Shown: one piece after another, positions 1 to 6,501 of the stretch
How positions within the stretch are numbered: the first letter of the stretch is position 1
How the letters are laid out: every line of letters begins with the position of its first letter
Source: JACVRW01 sp040509755
Lineage (GTDB): Bacteria > Actinomycetota > Thermoleophilia > Solirubrobacterales > Thermoleophilaceae
Length of the DNA: 16,398 bases
Reading direction: 5' to 3'
Assembly (NCBI GenBank): GCA_040509755.1
Contig: JBEVKF010000089.1
Location: forward strand, 1 to 16,398
Program-made: the position numbers and the translations under genes
The notes under the pieces: model-generated
Databases searched by the model: none
What the model was told of the DNA's origin: nothing
What the model saw: only the letters and a program-made list of their open reading frames with translations

Positions 1-1034
1 CCCTGCAGCGGTCCCGCGCTGACGGCGGCCGCCGTGGCCGTGGGGATGTAGGAGCAGCCGCCGCCGCGGTCACGCCAGGCGCCGGTGAGCCCCGGCAGCG
101 CGGCGAGCGTCGTGTACGCCGCGGGCGCGCCCAGGTGGCGCTGCGCGCCCACGCCGAGCCGCAGGAGCGCCGGACGGGTGGAGGCGAACTCGCGGCCGAT
201 CCGCGCGATGGTCTGCGCGTCCACGCCGCAGATCTCGGCCCAGTGCTCGACCGGGTGTTCGCCGATCGCGCCGAGCAGCTCGTCGTAGCCATCGGCGTGG
301 GCGCGGCACCACTCGTCGTCGTGAAGGCCGGCGTCGACGATCGCGCGCATCATCCCGATCCCGAGTGCGGCGTCAGTGCCCGGCAGCGGGCGCAGGTGCT
401 CGTCCGCCACGCGTGCGGTGCGGCTCCGGAAGGGATCGACCACGACCAGCTTGGCGCCGGCCTTGCGAGCGTCGAGCAGCTTGCGCCACAGGTGGGGCGC
501 GGTCGACAGCGGGTTCCAGCCCCAGACGATCACGTAGCGCGCGTGCGGCCACTCCTCGGGATCGACCTCGGGTGAGAGCCCGTGCGCGCTGACTGTCCCC
601 ACGATCCCCGCCGTGGCGCAGATCGTCCGCTCGAGGTTGGTGGCGCCCAGCGCGTTCATCACGCGCGCGCTCATGGTGTTGCCCTGGATTAGCCCCTGGG
701 TCCCCATGTACGAGTAGGGCAGGATCGATTCGCCCCCGAACTCGTCCCTTGCGCGGGCAAGCCCGGCCGCTGCGCGCTCGAGCGCCTCGTCCCAGCTCGT
801 CCGCCGAAAGCCGCCGTTCTCGCGCACCAGCGGGTGCAGCAGGCGCTCGTCCGAGTAGACGCGGTCGAGGTAGTTCGAGACCTTGCCGCAGAGAAAGCCG
901 ACCGTGATCGGGTGATCGGGGTCGCCCGCCACCGCAACCGCGCGTCCGTCGTCGACGGTCACGTGCATCGCGCAGGTGTCGGGGCAGTCGTGCGGACAGG
1001 CGCCGCGCACGATCCGGGGGGCCATGGGGGCCAT
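1..1034 (-). CDS. Molybdopterin oxidoreductase, [4Fe-4S]-containing (C-terminal part outside window)
   Basis: This is the first 344 residues of a molybdopterin-guanine-dinucleotide oxidoreductase of the BisC/formate dehydrogenase superfamily (COG0243 type), which moves two electrons or an oxygen atom at a Mo or W centre. Reading from position 1034, residues 13-21 form CPHDCPDTC and GFLCGK follows at 46-51, the C-x3-C-x3-C-x27-C pattern of the N-terminal iron-sulfur cluster. The pterin-binding core follows, with a GWNPLSTAP stretch and a VVVDPF strand typical of the family. C139, in RTICATAG, is the candidate metal ligand. No twin-arginine signal is visible, so I infer a cytoplasmic enzyme. 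Family members are usually around 700 residues, so about half is missing. Two in-frame ATGs (1034 and 1025) stand in a repeated ATGGCCCCC; I used the first. It lies 12 bases after recR and is probably cotranscribed with it. The substrate cannot be told from this part. Confidence 0.9.
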   Translation of the reverse strand, partial: MAPMAPRIVRGACPHDCPDTCAMHVTVDDGRAVAVAGDPDHPITVGFLCGKVSNYLDRVYSDERLLHPLVRENGGFRRTSWDEALERAAAGLARARDEFGGESILPYSYMGTQGLIQGNTMSARVMNALGATNLERTICATAGIVGTVSAHGLSPEVDPEEWPHARYVIVWGWNPLSTAPHLWRKLLDARKAGAKLVVVDPFRSRTARVADEHLRPLPGTDAALGIGMMRAIVDAGLHDDEWCRAHADGYDELLGAIGEHPVEHWAEICGVDAQTIARIGREFASTRPALLRLGVGAQRHLGAPAAYTTLAALPGLTGAWRDRGGGCSYIPTATAAAVSAGPLQ

Positions 1035-1046
1035 CGTACGCGTCGG

Positions 1047-1649
1047 TCAGAGGGCGTGCCGGCCGCGCAGGGCGCGCCCGAGGGTGATCTCGTCGGCGTA
1101 CTCGAGGTCCGAGCCCACCGGCAGGCCGCTGGCCAGCCGGGTGACCGCGACGTCGGGAGCCTTCTCCCGCACGCTGTCCGCAAGGTAGAGCGCGGTCACC
1201 TCGCCCGTGGTCGTGGCGTTCGTTGCGATCACGACCTCGCGCACGCCGCCGCCATTCGAGACGCGCGCGAGCAGCTCGCCGATGTGCAGGTTCTCAGGAT
1301 CCACCCCGTCGATCGGCGACAGCGCGCCGCCGAGCACGTGGTAGCGGCCGTGGAACTCGCCCGAGCGCTCGATCGGGATCACGTCGCTGGGCTGCTCGAC
1401 CACGCAGATCGTGGTGGTCTCACGACGCTGGTCCTGGCAGATGCGACAGGTGGCCTCGGTCGCCAGGTTGAAGCAGACCTCGCACTGGCCGACCTTCTCC
1501 TTGACCTCGCGGATGGCATCGGCCAGCGCGAGCGCCTCCTCATCAGAGGCACTGAGGATGTGGAAGGCGAGCCGCTGCGCGGTGCGCTGCCCGATGCCGG
1601 GCAGGCGTGCGAGCTCGGTGATGAGGCGGTTGACCGGCGCGGCAAACAA
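1047..1649 (-). CDS. recR: Recombination mediator protein RecR
   Basis: RecR works with RecF and RecO to load RecA onto SSB-coated gapped DNA; it assembles as a ring-shaped clamp. The 200-residue length is normal. Visible parts in order are a helix-hairpin-helix (LPGIGQRTAQRLAF, residues 16-29), a four-cysteine zinc finger (C56, C59, C68, C71) and a Toprim domain from about residue 80 to 175 (VVEQPSD near its start). A Walker B-like C-terminal segment ends in SDLEYADEITLGRAL. The start is a TTG at 1649, chosen because the resulting MFAAPVNRLITELARLPGIG matches the usual RecR beginning; no clear Shine-Dalgarno precedes it. The start is only 30 bases from the divergent flavin oxidase start, so recR is cut off from ybaB and dnaX, its usual operon partners. 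It is followed by the molybdopterin oxidoreductase gene. Confidence 0.97.
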   Translation of the reverse strand: MFAAPVNRLITELARLPGIGQRTAQRLAFHILSASDEEALALADAIREVKEKVGQCEVCFNLATEATCRICQDQRRETTTICVVEQPSDVIPIERSGEFHGRYHVLGGALSPIDGVDPENLHIGELLARVSNGGGVREVVIATNATTTGEVTALYLADSVREKAPDVAVTRLASGLPVGSDLEYADEITLGRALRGRHAL

Positions 1650-1679
1650 GGACGGTCAAGCGTAGCTTTGCGGTCGGCC

Positions 1680-2777
1680 ATGCCCTCCGCAATCGTCATC
1701 GGCGCCGGCGTGTTCGGCGCGTCGCTCGCCGACCGGCTGGCCGGCGAGGGCTGGGAGGTCACGCTGGTAGAGCGGTCCGAGCCCGGCAACACCCGCGCCG
1801 AATCGGGGGGCGAGACGCGGCTGATCCGCTGCTCCCACGGCCCCGATGCGTTCTACACGCGCTCCGCGCGGCGCGCGCTGGAGCTGTGGCGCGAGCTCGG
1901 GGCGGGGGTGCTTGTGGAGTCGGGCGTGGTCTGGTTCGCCCGCCGCGAGGACGGCTGGGAGGCTGACAGCGAGCGCGTCCTGCGCGCCGCGGGCATCCCG
2001 GTGGGCCGGCTCTCGCCCGAGGAGGGGCGGGGCCTGTTCCCGGACCTCGCCGTCGACGACCTCGCCTTCATCCTGCACGAGCCCGAGGCCGGGGTGCTGC
2101 GAGCGGCCGACGGGGTGCGCGCGCTGGTCGATCGAGCGAGCGAGGCGGGGGCTCGGGTGCTCAGGGCCGACGCTCGCCCCGAGGGCGCCGCCGTGGTGGC
2201 CGGCGGAGCGCGGCTCGAGGCCGACGCGGTCGTCTGGGCCTGCGGCGCCTGGCTTGCCCGCCTGTTCCCGCGGACGGTCCCGCTGCGTGTGTCCTTCCAG
2301 CAGCTCGTTCTCTTCGAGGCGCCGGCCGAGTGGAGCGGCCCCGGCTGGGTCGACTTCGACGCCGCCCTCTACGGCCACGCACGCGTGGATCCCTTCGGCT
2401 TCAAGGTGGGACCGGACTTCGACGGTCGCGAGGTCGACCCTGACCAGCGGCCGCTGGAGGCCGAGCAGGAGGCCCTGGACGTCGCGCGCGCCTATCTCGC
2501 CCACCGCTTCCCGGCGCTCGCCGGCGCGCCCGTGGCGAGTGCCCCGGCGTGTCACTACAGCCTCACACCCGACGGGGAGTTCATCTTCGCCCCGCATCCC
2601 GAGCACGACGGCGTCTGGCTGCTCGGCGGCGGCTCGGGTCACGGGTACAAGCACGGACCGGCGCTGGCCGAGCACGCGGCCGCGGTGCTGGCCGGCCGCG
2701 AGGCCCCCGAGCCGCGCTTCGCGCTCGGGGAGCGCAGCGCGAAGCGCAGCCTGCGGACCGCGGGGTTCGGGAGCTAG
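1680..2777 (+). CDS. FAD-dependent amine oxidase, monomeric sarcosine oxidase / N-methyltryptophan oxidase type
   Basis: This 365-residue protein belongs to the D-amino-acid-oxidase-like (DAO) flavoproteins and most resembles monomeric sarcosine oxidase and MTOX, which oxidise N-methyl or secondary amines and reduce O2 to H2O2. It has an N-terminal dinucleotide fold (GAGVFG, residues 8-13, with VERSEPG after the second strand), an ACGAW segment at 187-191 and FGFKVG at 239-244. K242 matches the oxygen-activating lysine of sarcosine oxidase. The C-terminal ACHYSLTPDGEF is followed by a GSGHGYKHGP loop; C291 sits where MSOX attaches FAD covalently to Cys. I therefore infer covalent flavin. The substrate is not determined. 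ATG 1680 is chosen because it places the FAD motif at the N terminus; longer in-frame extensions run across recR and are not credible. The gene sits opposite in strand between recR and ybaB. Confidence 0.9.
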   Translation: MPSAIVIGAGVFGASLADRLAGEGWEVTLVERSEPGNTRAESGGETRLIRCSHGPDAFYTRSARRALELWRELGAGVLVESGVVWFARREDGWEADSERVLRAAGIPVGRLSPEEGRGLFPDLAVDDLAFILHEPEAGVLRAADGVRALVDRASEAGARVLRADARPEGAAVVAGGARLEADAVVWACGAWLARLFPRTVPLRVSFQQLVLFEAPAEWSGPGWVDFDAALYGHARVDPFGFKVGPDFDGREVDPDQRPLEAEQEALDVARAYLAHRFPALAGAPVASAPACHYSLTPDGEFIFAPHPEHDGVWLLGGGSGHGYKHGPALAEHAAAVLAGREAPEPRFALGERSAKRSLRTAGFGS

Positions 2778-2780
2778 AAC

Positions 2781-2806
2781 CCCGGGTCGGGCCGCTAGAA
2801 CCCGGG
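2781..2806. terminator. Inverted repeat between convergent genes, possible weak terminator
   Basis: CCCGGGT (2781-2787) and ACCCGGG (2800-2806) form a 7-base-pair stem with a 12-base loop, in the 17-base gap between the flavin oxidase stop and the ybaB stop and running a little into ybaB. There is no T-run on either side, so it is not a canonical intrinsic terminator. The same spot holds a direct repeat, GCTAGAACCC, at 2773 and 2794. Each copy contains one of the two stop codons: TAG of the oxidase, and CTA, the reverse of the ybaB stop. Confidence 0.3.
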
Positions 2807-3139
2807 CAGGCCGAGCCCGCCCAGGCCACCCGGCCCGGCGAGCCCGCCGGCGGCAGCGTTCATCTTCGACGCGGCCAGCTCCTGCGCGGCTCGTATCGCC
2901 TCGTTGACCGCGGCTTGGACCATGTCCTGCAGCATTTCGACGTCCTCCGGGTCGACCGCCTCGGGATCGATCGTCAGCTCCCTCAGCTCGAGATCGCCGC
3001 TGATCCTCACCGTGACCATGCCGCCTCCGGCGCTGGCCTCGACGGTCTCTGTCTTGAGCTCCTCCTGGGCCTTGACCATGTCGGCCTGCATCTTCTGAAC
3101 CTGTTTCATCATGGCGTTCATGTTGGGCTGGCCAGCCAT
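2795..3139 (-). CDS. ybaB: YbaB/EbfC family nucleoid-associated protein
   Basis: This is a small (114 residues) DNA-binding protein of the YbaB/EbfC family, a dimer that binds DNA and is thought to act in nucleoid organisation or alongside RecR and DnaX. The N-terminal amphipathic helix (MMKQVQKMQADMVKAQEEL, residues 10-28), the central strand region with GGGMVTVRISGD (38-49) and ELTIDPE, and the C-terminal helix with NEAIRAAQELAASKM are all family hallmarks. A glycine/leucine-rich tail (AGGLAGPGGLGGLGLPGF) ends the protein, as is common in actinobacterial members. It starts 3 bases after the dnaX stop, so the two are cotranscribed and probably translationally coupled. Downstream it converges on the flavin oxidase instead of leading into recR. 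Confidence 0.95.
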   Translation of the reverse strand: MAGQPNMNAMMKQVQKMQADMVKAQEELKTETVEASAGGGMVTVRISGDLELRELTIDPEAVDPEDVEMLQDMVQAAVNEAIRAAQELAASKMNAAAGGLAGPGGLGGLGLPGF

Positions 3140-3142
3140 CGC

Positions 3143-4810
3143 TCAGCGCTCCTCTTCGTCGAAGACTTCCTCGGCCGCGAACTCGGCTCGCAGCCGCTCG
3201 ATCAGCTCTTCCTCGCCGAGCAGCGCCGGGCCGCCCGAAGCGGCGTCCTCGCGGAGCTCGTAGGCGATGTTCAGCCCCTGCCCGGTGAGGCCGCGCAGGG
3301 CACGCTGCACCATCTCGCGATTGGCCTCCGCCTTCTTCTTGACAAAGGCGGCGTCGGGCGGGAATGCGACGGTCAGGCGGTCGCCCTCGACCGCTATCGG
3401 CCGGGCGGCGCCGAGCGCCGCGCCGAGCATCCCGTTCTCCTCTGTGACCGCCTGGGCGACTGCGGGCCAGATGGCCTGCAGCTGCTCCAGGTCGAGGGCC
3501 CCGACCGGCAGCGGCTGCGAGTCGGGCTCGGGCTCGGCGGCCACAGCGGCCGCGGCCGGCCCGGTCGCCGCGGCGCGGGTGGGGGCCGTTGCCGGGGGCG
3601 CGGGCTCCGAAGCGGCCTCGCCGGGCGCGCTCGCAGCGGCCGCCGCACCCGCGCCCTGGCCGAGCCGCGCCTCGAGCTGCTCGATCCTGAACATCAGCGC
3701 CCCAAGCGACAGGTCCGCCTGCGGCTGGGTCGCCTTGAGCAGCGCCATCTCGAGCTGTATGCGCGGCTCCGAGCCGTCCTTGACGGCGGCGATCGCCGCG
3801 GCCAGGAAGTCGATCGCGCGCAGGATCTCGCCCTGTGAGAGCCGCTCTGACTGGACCGCGAGGCGGTCTGTGTGCTCGGCCGTGACCGAAAACGAGTCCG
3901 GCACCGAGCCCAGCGTCTGGACGACGAACAGGTGGCGCAGGTGGGCCGACAGGTCGCGCATGAACTGGGTGAAGTCGCGCCCCGAGTCCGACAGCCGCTG
4001 TACGGCGAGCAGCGCCGCGCGCGCATCGTGCTCGGCGAGGGACTCGGCTGTGTCGAGCACCAGCTCGGCGTCGGCCACGCCGAGGATGTCCTGGACGTCC
4101 TCGAGCTTGACCTGGTTGCCGCCATAGGTGACGAGCTGCTCCAGCGTCCCGAGGGCGTCCCGAAAGGATCCCGTGGCGGCGCGGGCCAGCATCCCGACGG
4201 CTGGGTCGGGCAGCTCGATCTTCTCCTCCGCGGCCACCCGGCGCAGCACGCCGGCGATCTGCTCGAGATGGGGACGGCGGAAGTCGAAGCGGTGGCAGCG
4301 GTCCACGATCGTGGCCGGAACCTTGTGCGCCTCGGTCGTGGCGAGCACGAAGACCACATGCGGTGGGGGCTCCTCGAGCGTCTTCAGGAAGGCGTTCCAC
4401 GCGGCCGCCGAGAGCATGTGCGCCTCGTCCAGGATGTAGACGCGCCGGCCGCCCTGCATCGGCGCCAGCGCGACGTTCTCTCGCAGCTCGCGGATGTCGT
4501 CGACCGAGTTGTTGGACGCGGCGTCCATCTCCACCACGTCGAGCGAGGTGCCCGCCAGGATGGCCCCGGAGCGCTCCGAGGAGGGGTCGAAATCCACCCG
4601 CGGGCCACCGTCTGAGTTCAGCGCGCAGGCCAGCAGCTTGGCCATGGAGGTCTTGCCCGTGCCCCTCGAGCCTACGAACAGATAGGCGTGATGGACCTTG
4701 TCCAGCTCGATCGCGTTGCGCAGCGTTCGGACCACATGCTCCTGGCCCACCACCTCGTCGAAGGTCCTCGGGCGGTGGCGGCGATAGAGCGAGAGCATCG
4801 GTCGCCCCAT
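3143..4810 (-). CDS. dnaX: DNA polymerase III subunit gamma/tau (clamp loader ATPase), lacking zinc-module cysteines
   Basis: This is the ATPase subunit of the clamp loader that places the beta clamp at primer ends during replication (555 residues). The N terminus SLYRRHRPRTFDEVVGQ is the DnaX signature. Walker A is GSRGTGKT (47-54), Walker B is ILDEAH (126-131), sensor 1 is ATTE (157-160), and R171 in VDRCHRF is in the place of the arginine finger (DRC where SRC is usual). Residues 66-84, where most DnaX proteins carry four zinc-binding cysteines, read SDGGPRVDFDPSSERSGAI, with no cysteine. A third AAA+ (collar) domain follows. Next come an Ala/Pro-rich linker (about 370-430) and a C-terminal tau-like domain ending in acidic residues. 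No A-rich slippery site for a short gamma form was seen. ATG 4810 is used; the in-frame ATG at 4798 (MLSLYRRH) is an equally good start. It heads the dnaX-ybaB pair. Confidence 0.96.
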   Translation of the reverse strand: MGRPMLSLYRRHRPRTFDEVVGQEHVVRTLRNAIELDKVHHAYLFVGSRGTGKTSMAKLLACALNSDGGPRVDFDPSSERSGAILAGTSLDVVEMDAASNNSVDDIRELRENVALAPMQGGRRVYILDEAHMLSAAAWNAFLKTLEEPPPHVVFVLATTEAHKVPATIVDRCHRFDFRRPHLEQIAGVLRRVAAEEKIELPDPAVGMLARAATGSFRDALGTLEQLVTYGGNQVKLEDVQDILGVADAELVLDTAESLAEHDARAALLAVQRLSDSGRDFTQFMRDLSAHLRHLFVVQTLGSVPDSFSVTAEHTDRLAVQSERLSQGEILRAIDFLAAAIAAVKDGSEPRIQLEMALLKATQPQADLSLGALMFRIEQLEARLGQGAGAAAAASAPGEAASEPAPPATAPTRAAATGPAAAAVAAEPEPDSQPLPVGALDLEQLQAIWPAVAQAVTEENGMLGAALGAARPIAVEGDRLTVAFPPDAAFVKKKAEANREMVQRALRGLTGQGLNIAYELREDAASGGPALLGEEELIERLRAEFAAEEVFDEEER

Positions 4811-4903
4811 GCTAGTACCCGCCGCGGCAGGCCCGCCGACACACGGTCCGGCCCTGTGCGCGCCGCCTAACGACCACGCCTGGACGCGCCGATGGAATGA
4901 GAG
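4811..4903. promoter_or_regulatory. Divergent intergenic region dnaX / HD-GYP gene
   Basis: These 93 bases separate two divergent starts, so promoters for both must lie here or inside the coding ends. On the minus strand TACTAG stands directly before the dnaX ATG at 4810. If it is a -10 box, the transcript would begin near or within the first codons and would favour the second ATG (4798) as a leaderless or short-leader start. On the plus strand GGAATGAGAG precedes ATG 4904 as a loose ribosome-binding site. I saw no SRP RNA here, although that gene often lies upstream of dnaX in other bacteria. Confidence 0.35.
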
Positions 4904-5959
4904 ATGCGACTCGTTTCAACCTCAGGCTTCAACGAGGGCGTTGCCCTCGCGAGGGACCTGCCCGCGCGCCAGGGCGAGGCGCCGCTGCTGCGCGCCGGCG
5001 TGAAGCTCGGACAGCGACACCGGGGCGCGCTGCTCGAAGCCGGGGTCAACCGAATCTATGTGGACGACGATCTCGGCGAGGGGATCGAGGTGCCGATCCC
5101 GCTGTCGGAGGCGACCCGCCAGGAGGCTCGCGGCGCCATCTCACGCACCTTCGCCGAGGCGAAGCGCATGCCCGGCAACCTGCTCTCGTACGAGCTACTC
5201 GACGAGCTGAGGGCGGCGGCGGAGCGGATCGTCGCCGAGGTGGAGGCGCTGCCCGATGCGCCCTGGTGCTTTGCCGACACCGCCGGTCCCGACGGCTACA
5301 CCGTCGAGCACCCGATCGACGCCACCGTGATCGGCCTGTTGATCGGCCGCCACCTGTTTCGCACGCGCGGGCGCCTCGACTCCGCCGGCGAGCGGCACTA
5401 CGACGCACCCAGCGGCCTGCTGCTCCAGCTCGGTCTCGGCCTCTTCCTCCAGGACATCGGAAAGCTGGCCCTGCCGCCTTCGATCGTCCACAAGCCCGGT
5501 CCGCTCGACACAGACGAGTGGGAGCTGATGATGCGCCATCCCGAGCTCGGGCTCGAGTTCCTGCGAGACGACGGGATCGGCTCGCTGGCCAAGTCGGTGG
5601 TGCGCTCTCACCACGAGCGCTGGGACGGAGCCGGCTACCCCAGCGGGACCGCCGGGAACCGGATCTCGCAGTTCGCGCGCCTGGCCGCGGTGGCCGATGC
5701 GTTCGATGCCGTGACCAGCGAGCGCTACCACAGGGCCGCCTCCCCCCAGAACGCGGGAGTGGCGGTGATCCGCGAGGGTGCGGGAAGCGCGTTCGATCCG
5801 GAGCTGACCGAGGTGTTCTGCGAGGTCGTCCTGCCCCACCCGCCCGGCGCGGAGATCGACATGCCCGACGGGCGCACGGGCGTGGTTGCCGAGATCACCG
5901 AACACGGCCCGGTGGTGCGAGTCGCGGGCTCGGACTGCGCGCTGGCCGAAGCGGGGTAG
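4904..5959 (+). CDS. HD-GYP domain protein with degenerate HD (QD) motif
   Basis: HD-GYP proteins usually hydrolyse cyclic di-GMP (or related cyclic dinucleotides) at a two- or three-metal centre. This 351-residue protein has an N-terminal domain ending in EAGVNRIYVDDDLGEGIEV (about residues 45-63), as in standalone HD-GYP proteins, then the catalytic fold from about 130 to 280. The expected ligands are mostly there: E135/H136, H212 in MMRHPELG, H236 and H237 in SHHERWDGAGYP (GYP at 244-246), and D265/D268 in VADAFDAVTS. The HD motif itself, normally HDIGK, reads QDIGK (Q183, codon CAG at 5450-5452), so one metal ligand is replaced. A short beta-rich C-terminal extension (PDGRTGVVAEI ... GPVVRV) resembles that of other HD-GYP proteins. 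No membrane segment is visible, so it is probably cytoplasmic. The cupin gene follows after 21 bases. It could be an active variant or a nucleotide-binding sensor. Confidence 0.88.
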   Translation: MRLVSTSGFNEGVALARDLPARQGEAPLLRAGVKLGQRHRGALLEAGVNRIYVDDDLGEGIEVPIPLSEATRQEARGAISRTFAEAKRMPGNLLSYELLDELRAAAERIVAEVEALPDAPWCFADTAGPDGYTVEHPIDATVIGLLIGRHLFRTRGRLDSAGERHYDAPSGLLLQLGLGLFLQDIGKLALPPSIVHKPGPLDTDEWELMMRHPELGLEFLRDDGIGSLAKSVVRSHHERWDGAGYPSGTAGNRISQFARLAAVADAFDAVTSERYHRAASPQNAGVAVIREGAGSAFDPELTEVFCEVVLPHPPGAEIDMPDGRTGVVAEITEHGPVVRVAGSDCALAEAG

Positions 5960-5980
5960 CTCGAGTGTCACGATGGGTCG

Positions 5981-6460
5981 ATGAATCCCGTCGACCTCTC
6001 CGATCCGACCTTCGACTACGACCCGACTGACCCCGAGGGGTTTCGCGCGGGCATGTTTCGCTTCGGCCGGCAGGTCGGCGCAAAACGGACGGGCGCCAGC
6101 GTCTACGAGCTTCCGCCGGGGCAGGCGGTGTGCCCGTACCACTACGAGCACGGCGAGGAGGAGTGGGCGCTGGTGCTCGCCGGGCGGCCGACGCTCCGTA
6201 CTCCTGAAGGGACCCGGCAGCTCGAGCCGATGTCGATGGTGTTCTTCCCGATGGGTCCCGAAGGCGCGCACCAGATCCGCAACGACACCGACAGCACGGC
6301 GCGCGTGCTGATGTGGTCGACGGTGAACTTCCCGACGGCGACCGTCTACCCCGACAGCGACAAGATCGGGATCTGGACCGGCGACAAGGCCGACAACGTG
6401 ATGGTCGAGCGATCGAGCAACGTCGGCTACTACCACGGCGAGGGCGGCCCGCAGGGCTGA
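5981..6460 (+). CDS. Small cupin-domain protein
   Basis: This is a 159-residue single-domain cupin (beta-barrel, cupin_2-like). Motif 1 is seen as PYHYEHGEEEW followed by VLAGRPTLR (residues 52-73), giving H54, H57 and E61 as possible metal ligands. Motif 2 is FFPMGPEGAHQIRND (88-102), supplying H97. Proteins of this shape include metal-dependent isomerases, dioxygenases and simple ligand-binding proteins; nothing in the sequence fixes the role. There is no signal peptide. ATG 5981 was chosen over the in-frame-free ATG at 5973; it lies 21 bases after the HD-GYP stop, so the two are probably cotranscribed. It converges on the GH15 gene with 41 bases between the stops. That gap contains only short G/C inverted repeats (such as CCAGC and GCTGG) and no T-run, hence no clear terminator. 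Confidence 0.82.
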   Translation: MNPVDLSDPTFDYDPTDPEGFRAGMFRFGRQVGAKRTGASVYELPPGQAVCPYHYEHGEEEWALVLAGRPTLRTPEGTRQLEPMSMVFFPMGPEGAHQIRNDTDSTARVLMWSTVNFPTATVYPDSDKIGIWTGDKADNVMVERSSNVGYYHGEGGPQG

Positions 6461-6501
6461 TCCAGCCGGACCGGGTCAAGCTGGGCCGGCGGGGCGAGCT
6501 C

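Noticed and set aside
834..1679. Plus-strand extension of the flavin oxidase frame by about 280 codons
   Set aside because: It lies antisense to recR and the molybdopterin gene; the FAD-binding motif begins at the ATG at 1680, where such proteins start.
3320..3345. Possible programmed frameshift site in dnaX (AAGAAGAAGG on the minus strand)
   Set aside because: It is not an A-AAA-AAG type slippery heptamer, and no stop-limited short product or stimulatory stem was apparent.
1656..4400. Long minus-strand open frame of 914 codons
   Set aside because: It runs antisense to the flavin oxidase and out of frame through ybaB and dnaX; its composition is Arg/Ala/Gly-rich without motifs, as expected for a shadow frame in GC-rich DNA.
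4811..4903. Possible SRP (4.5S) RNA upstream of dnaX
   Set aside because: The region is only 93 bases and lacks the conserved GGTCAGG/GGAAGCAGC-type core on either strand.
5195..6436. Minus-strand open frame of 413 codons
   Set aside because: It is antisense to the HD-GYP and cupin genes, which both show conserved motifs.
6461..6501. Terminator between the convergent cupin and GH15 genes
   Set aside because: Only short GC-rich inverted words (CCAGC/GCTGG, GCCGG/CCGGC) and no T-run; such words are common at this base composition.
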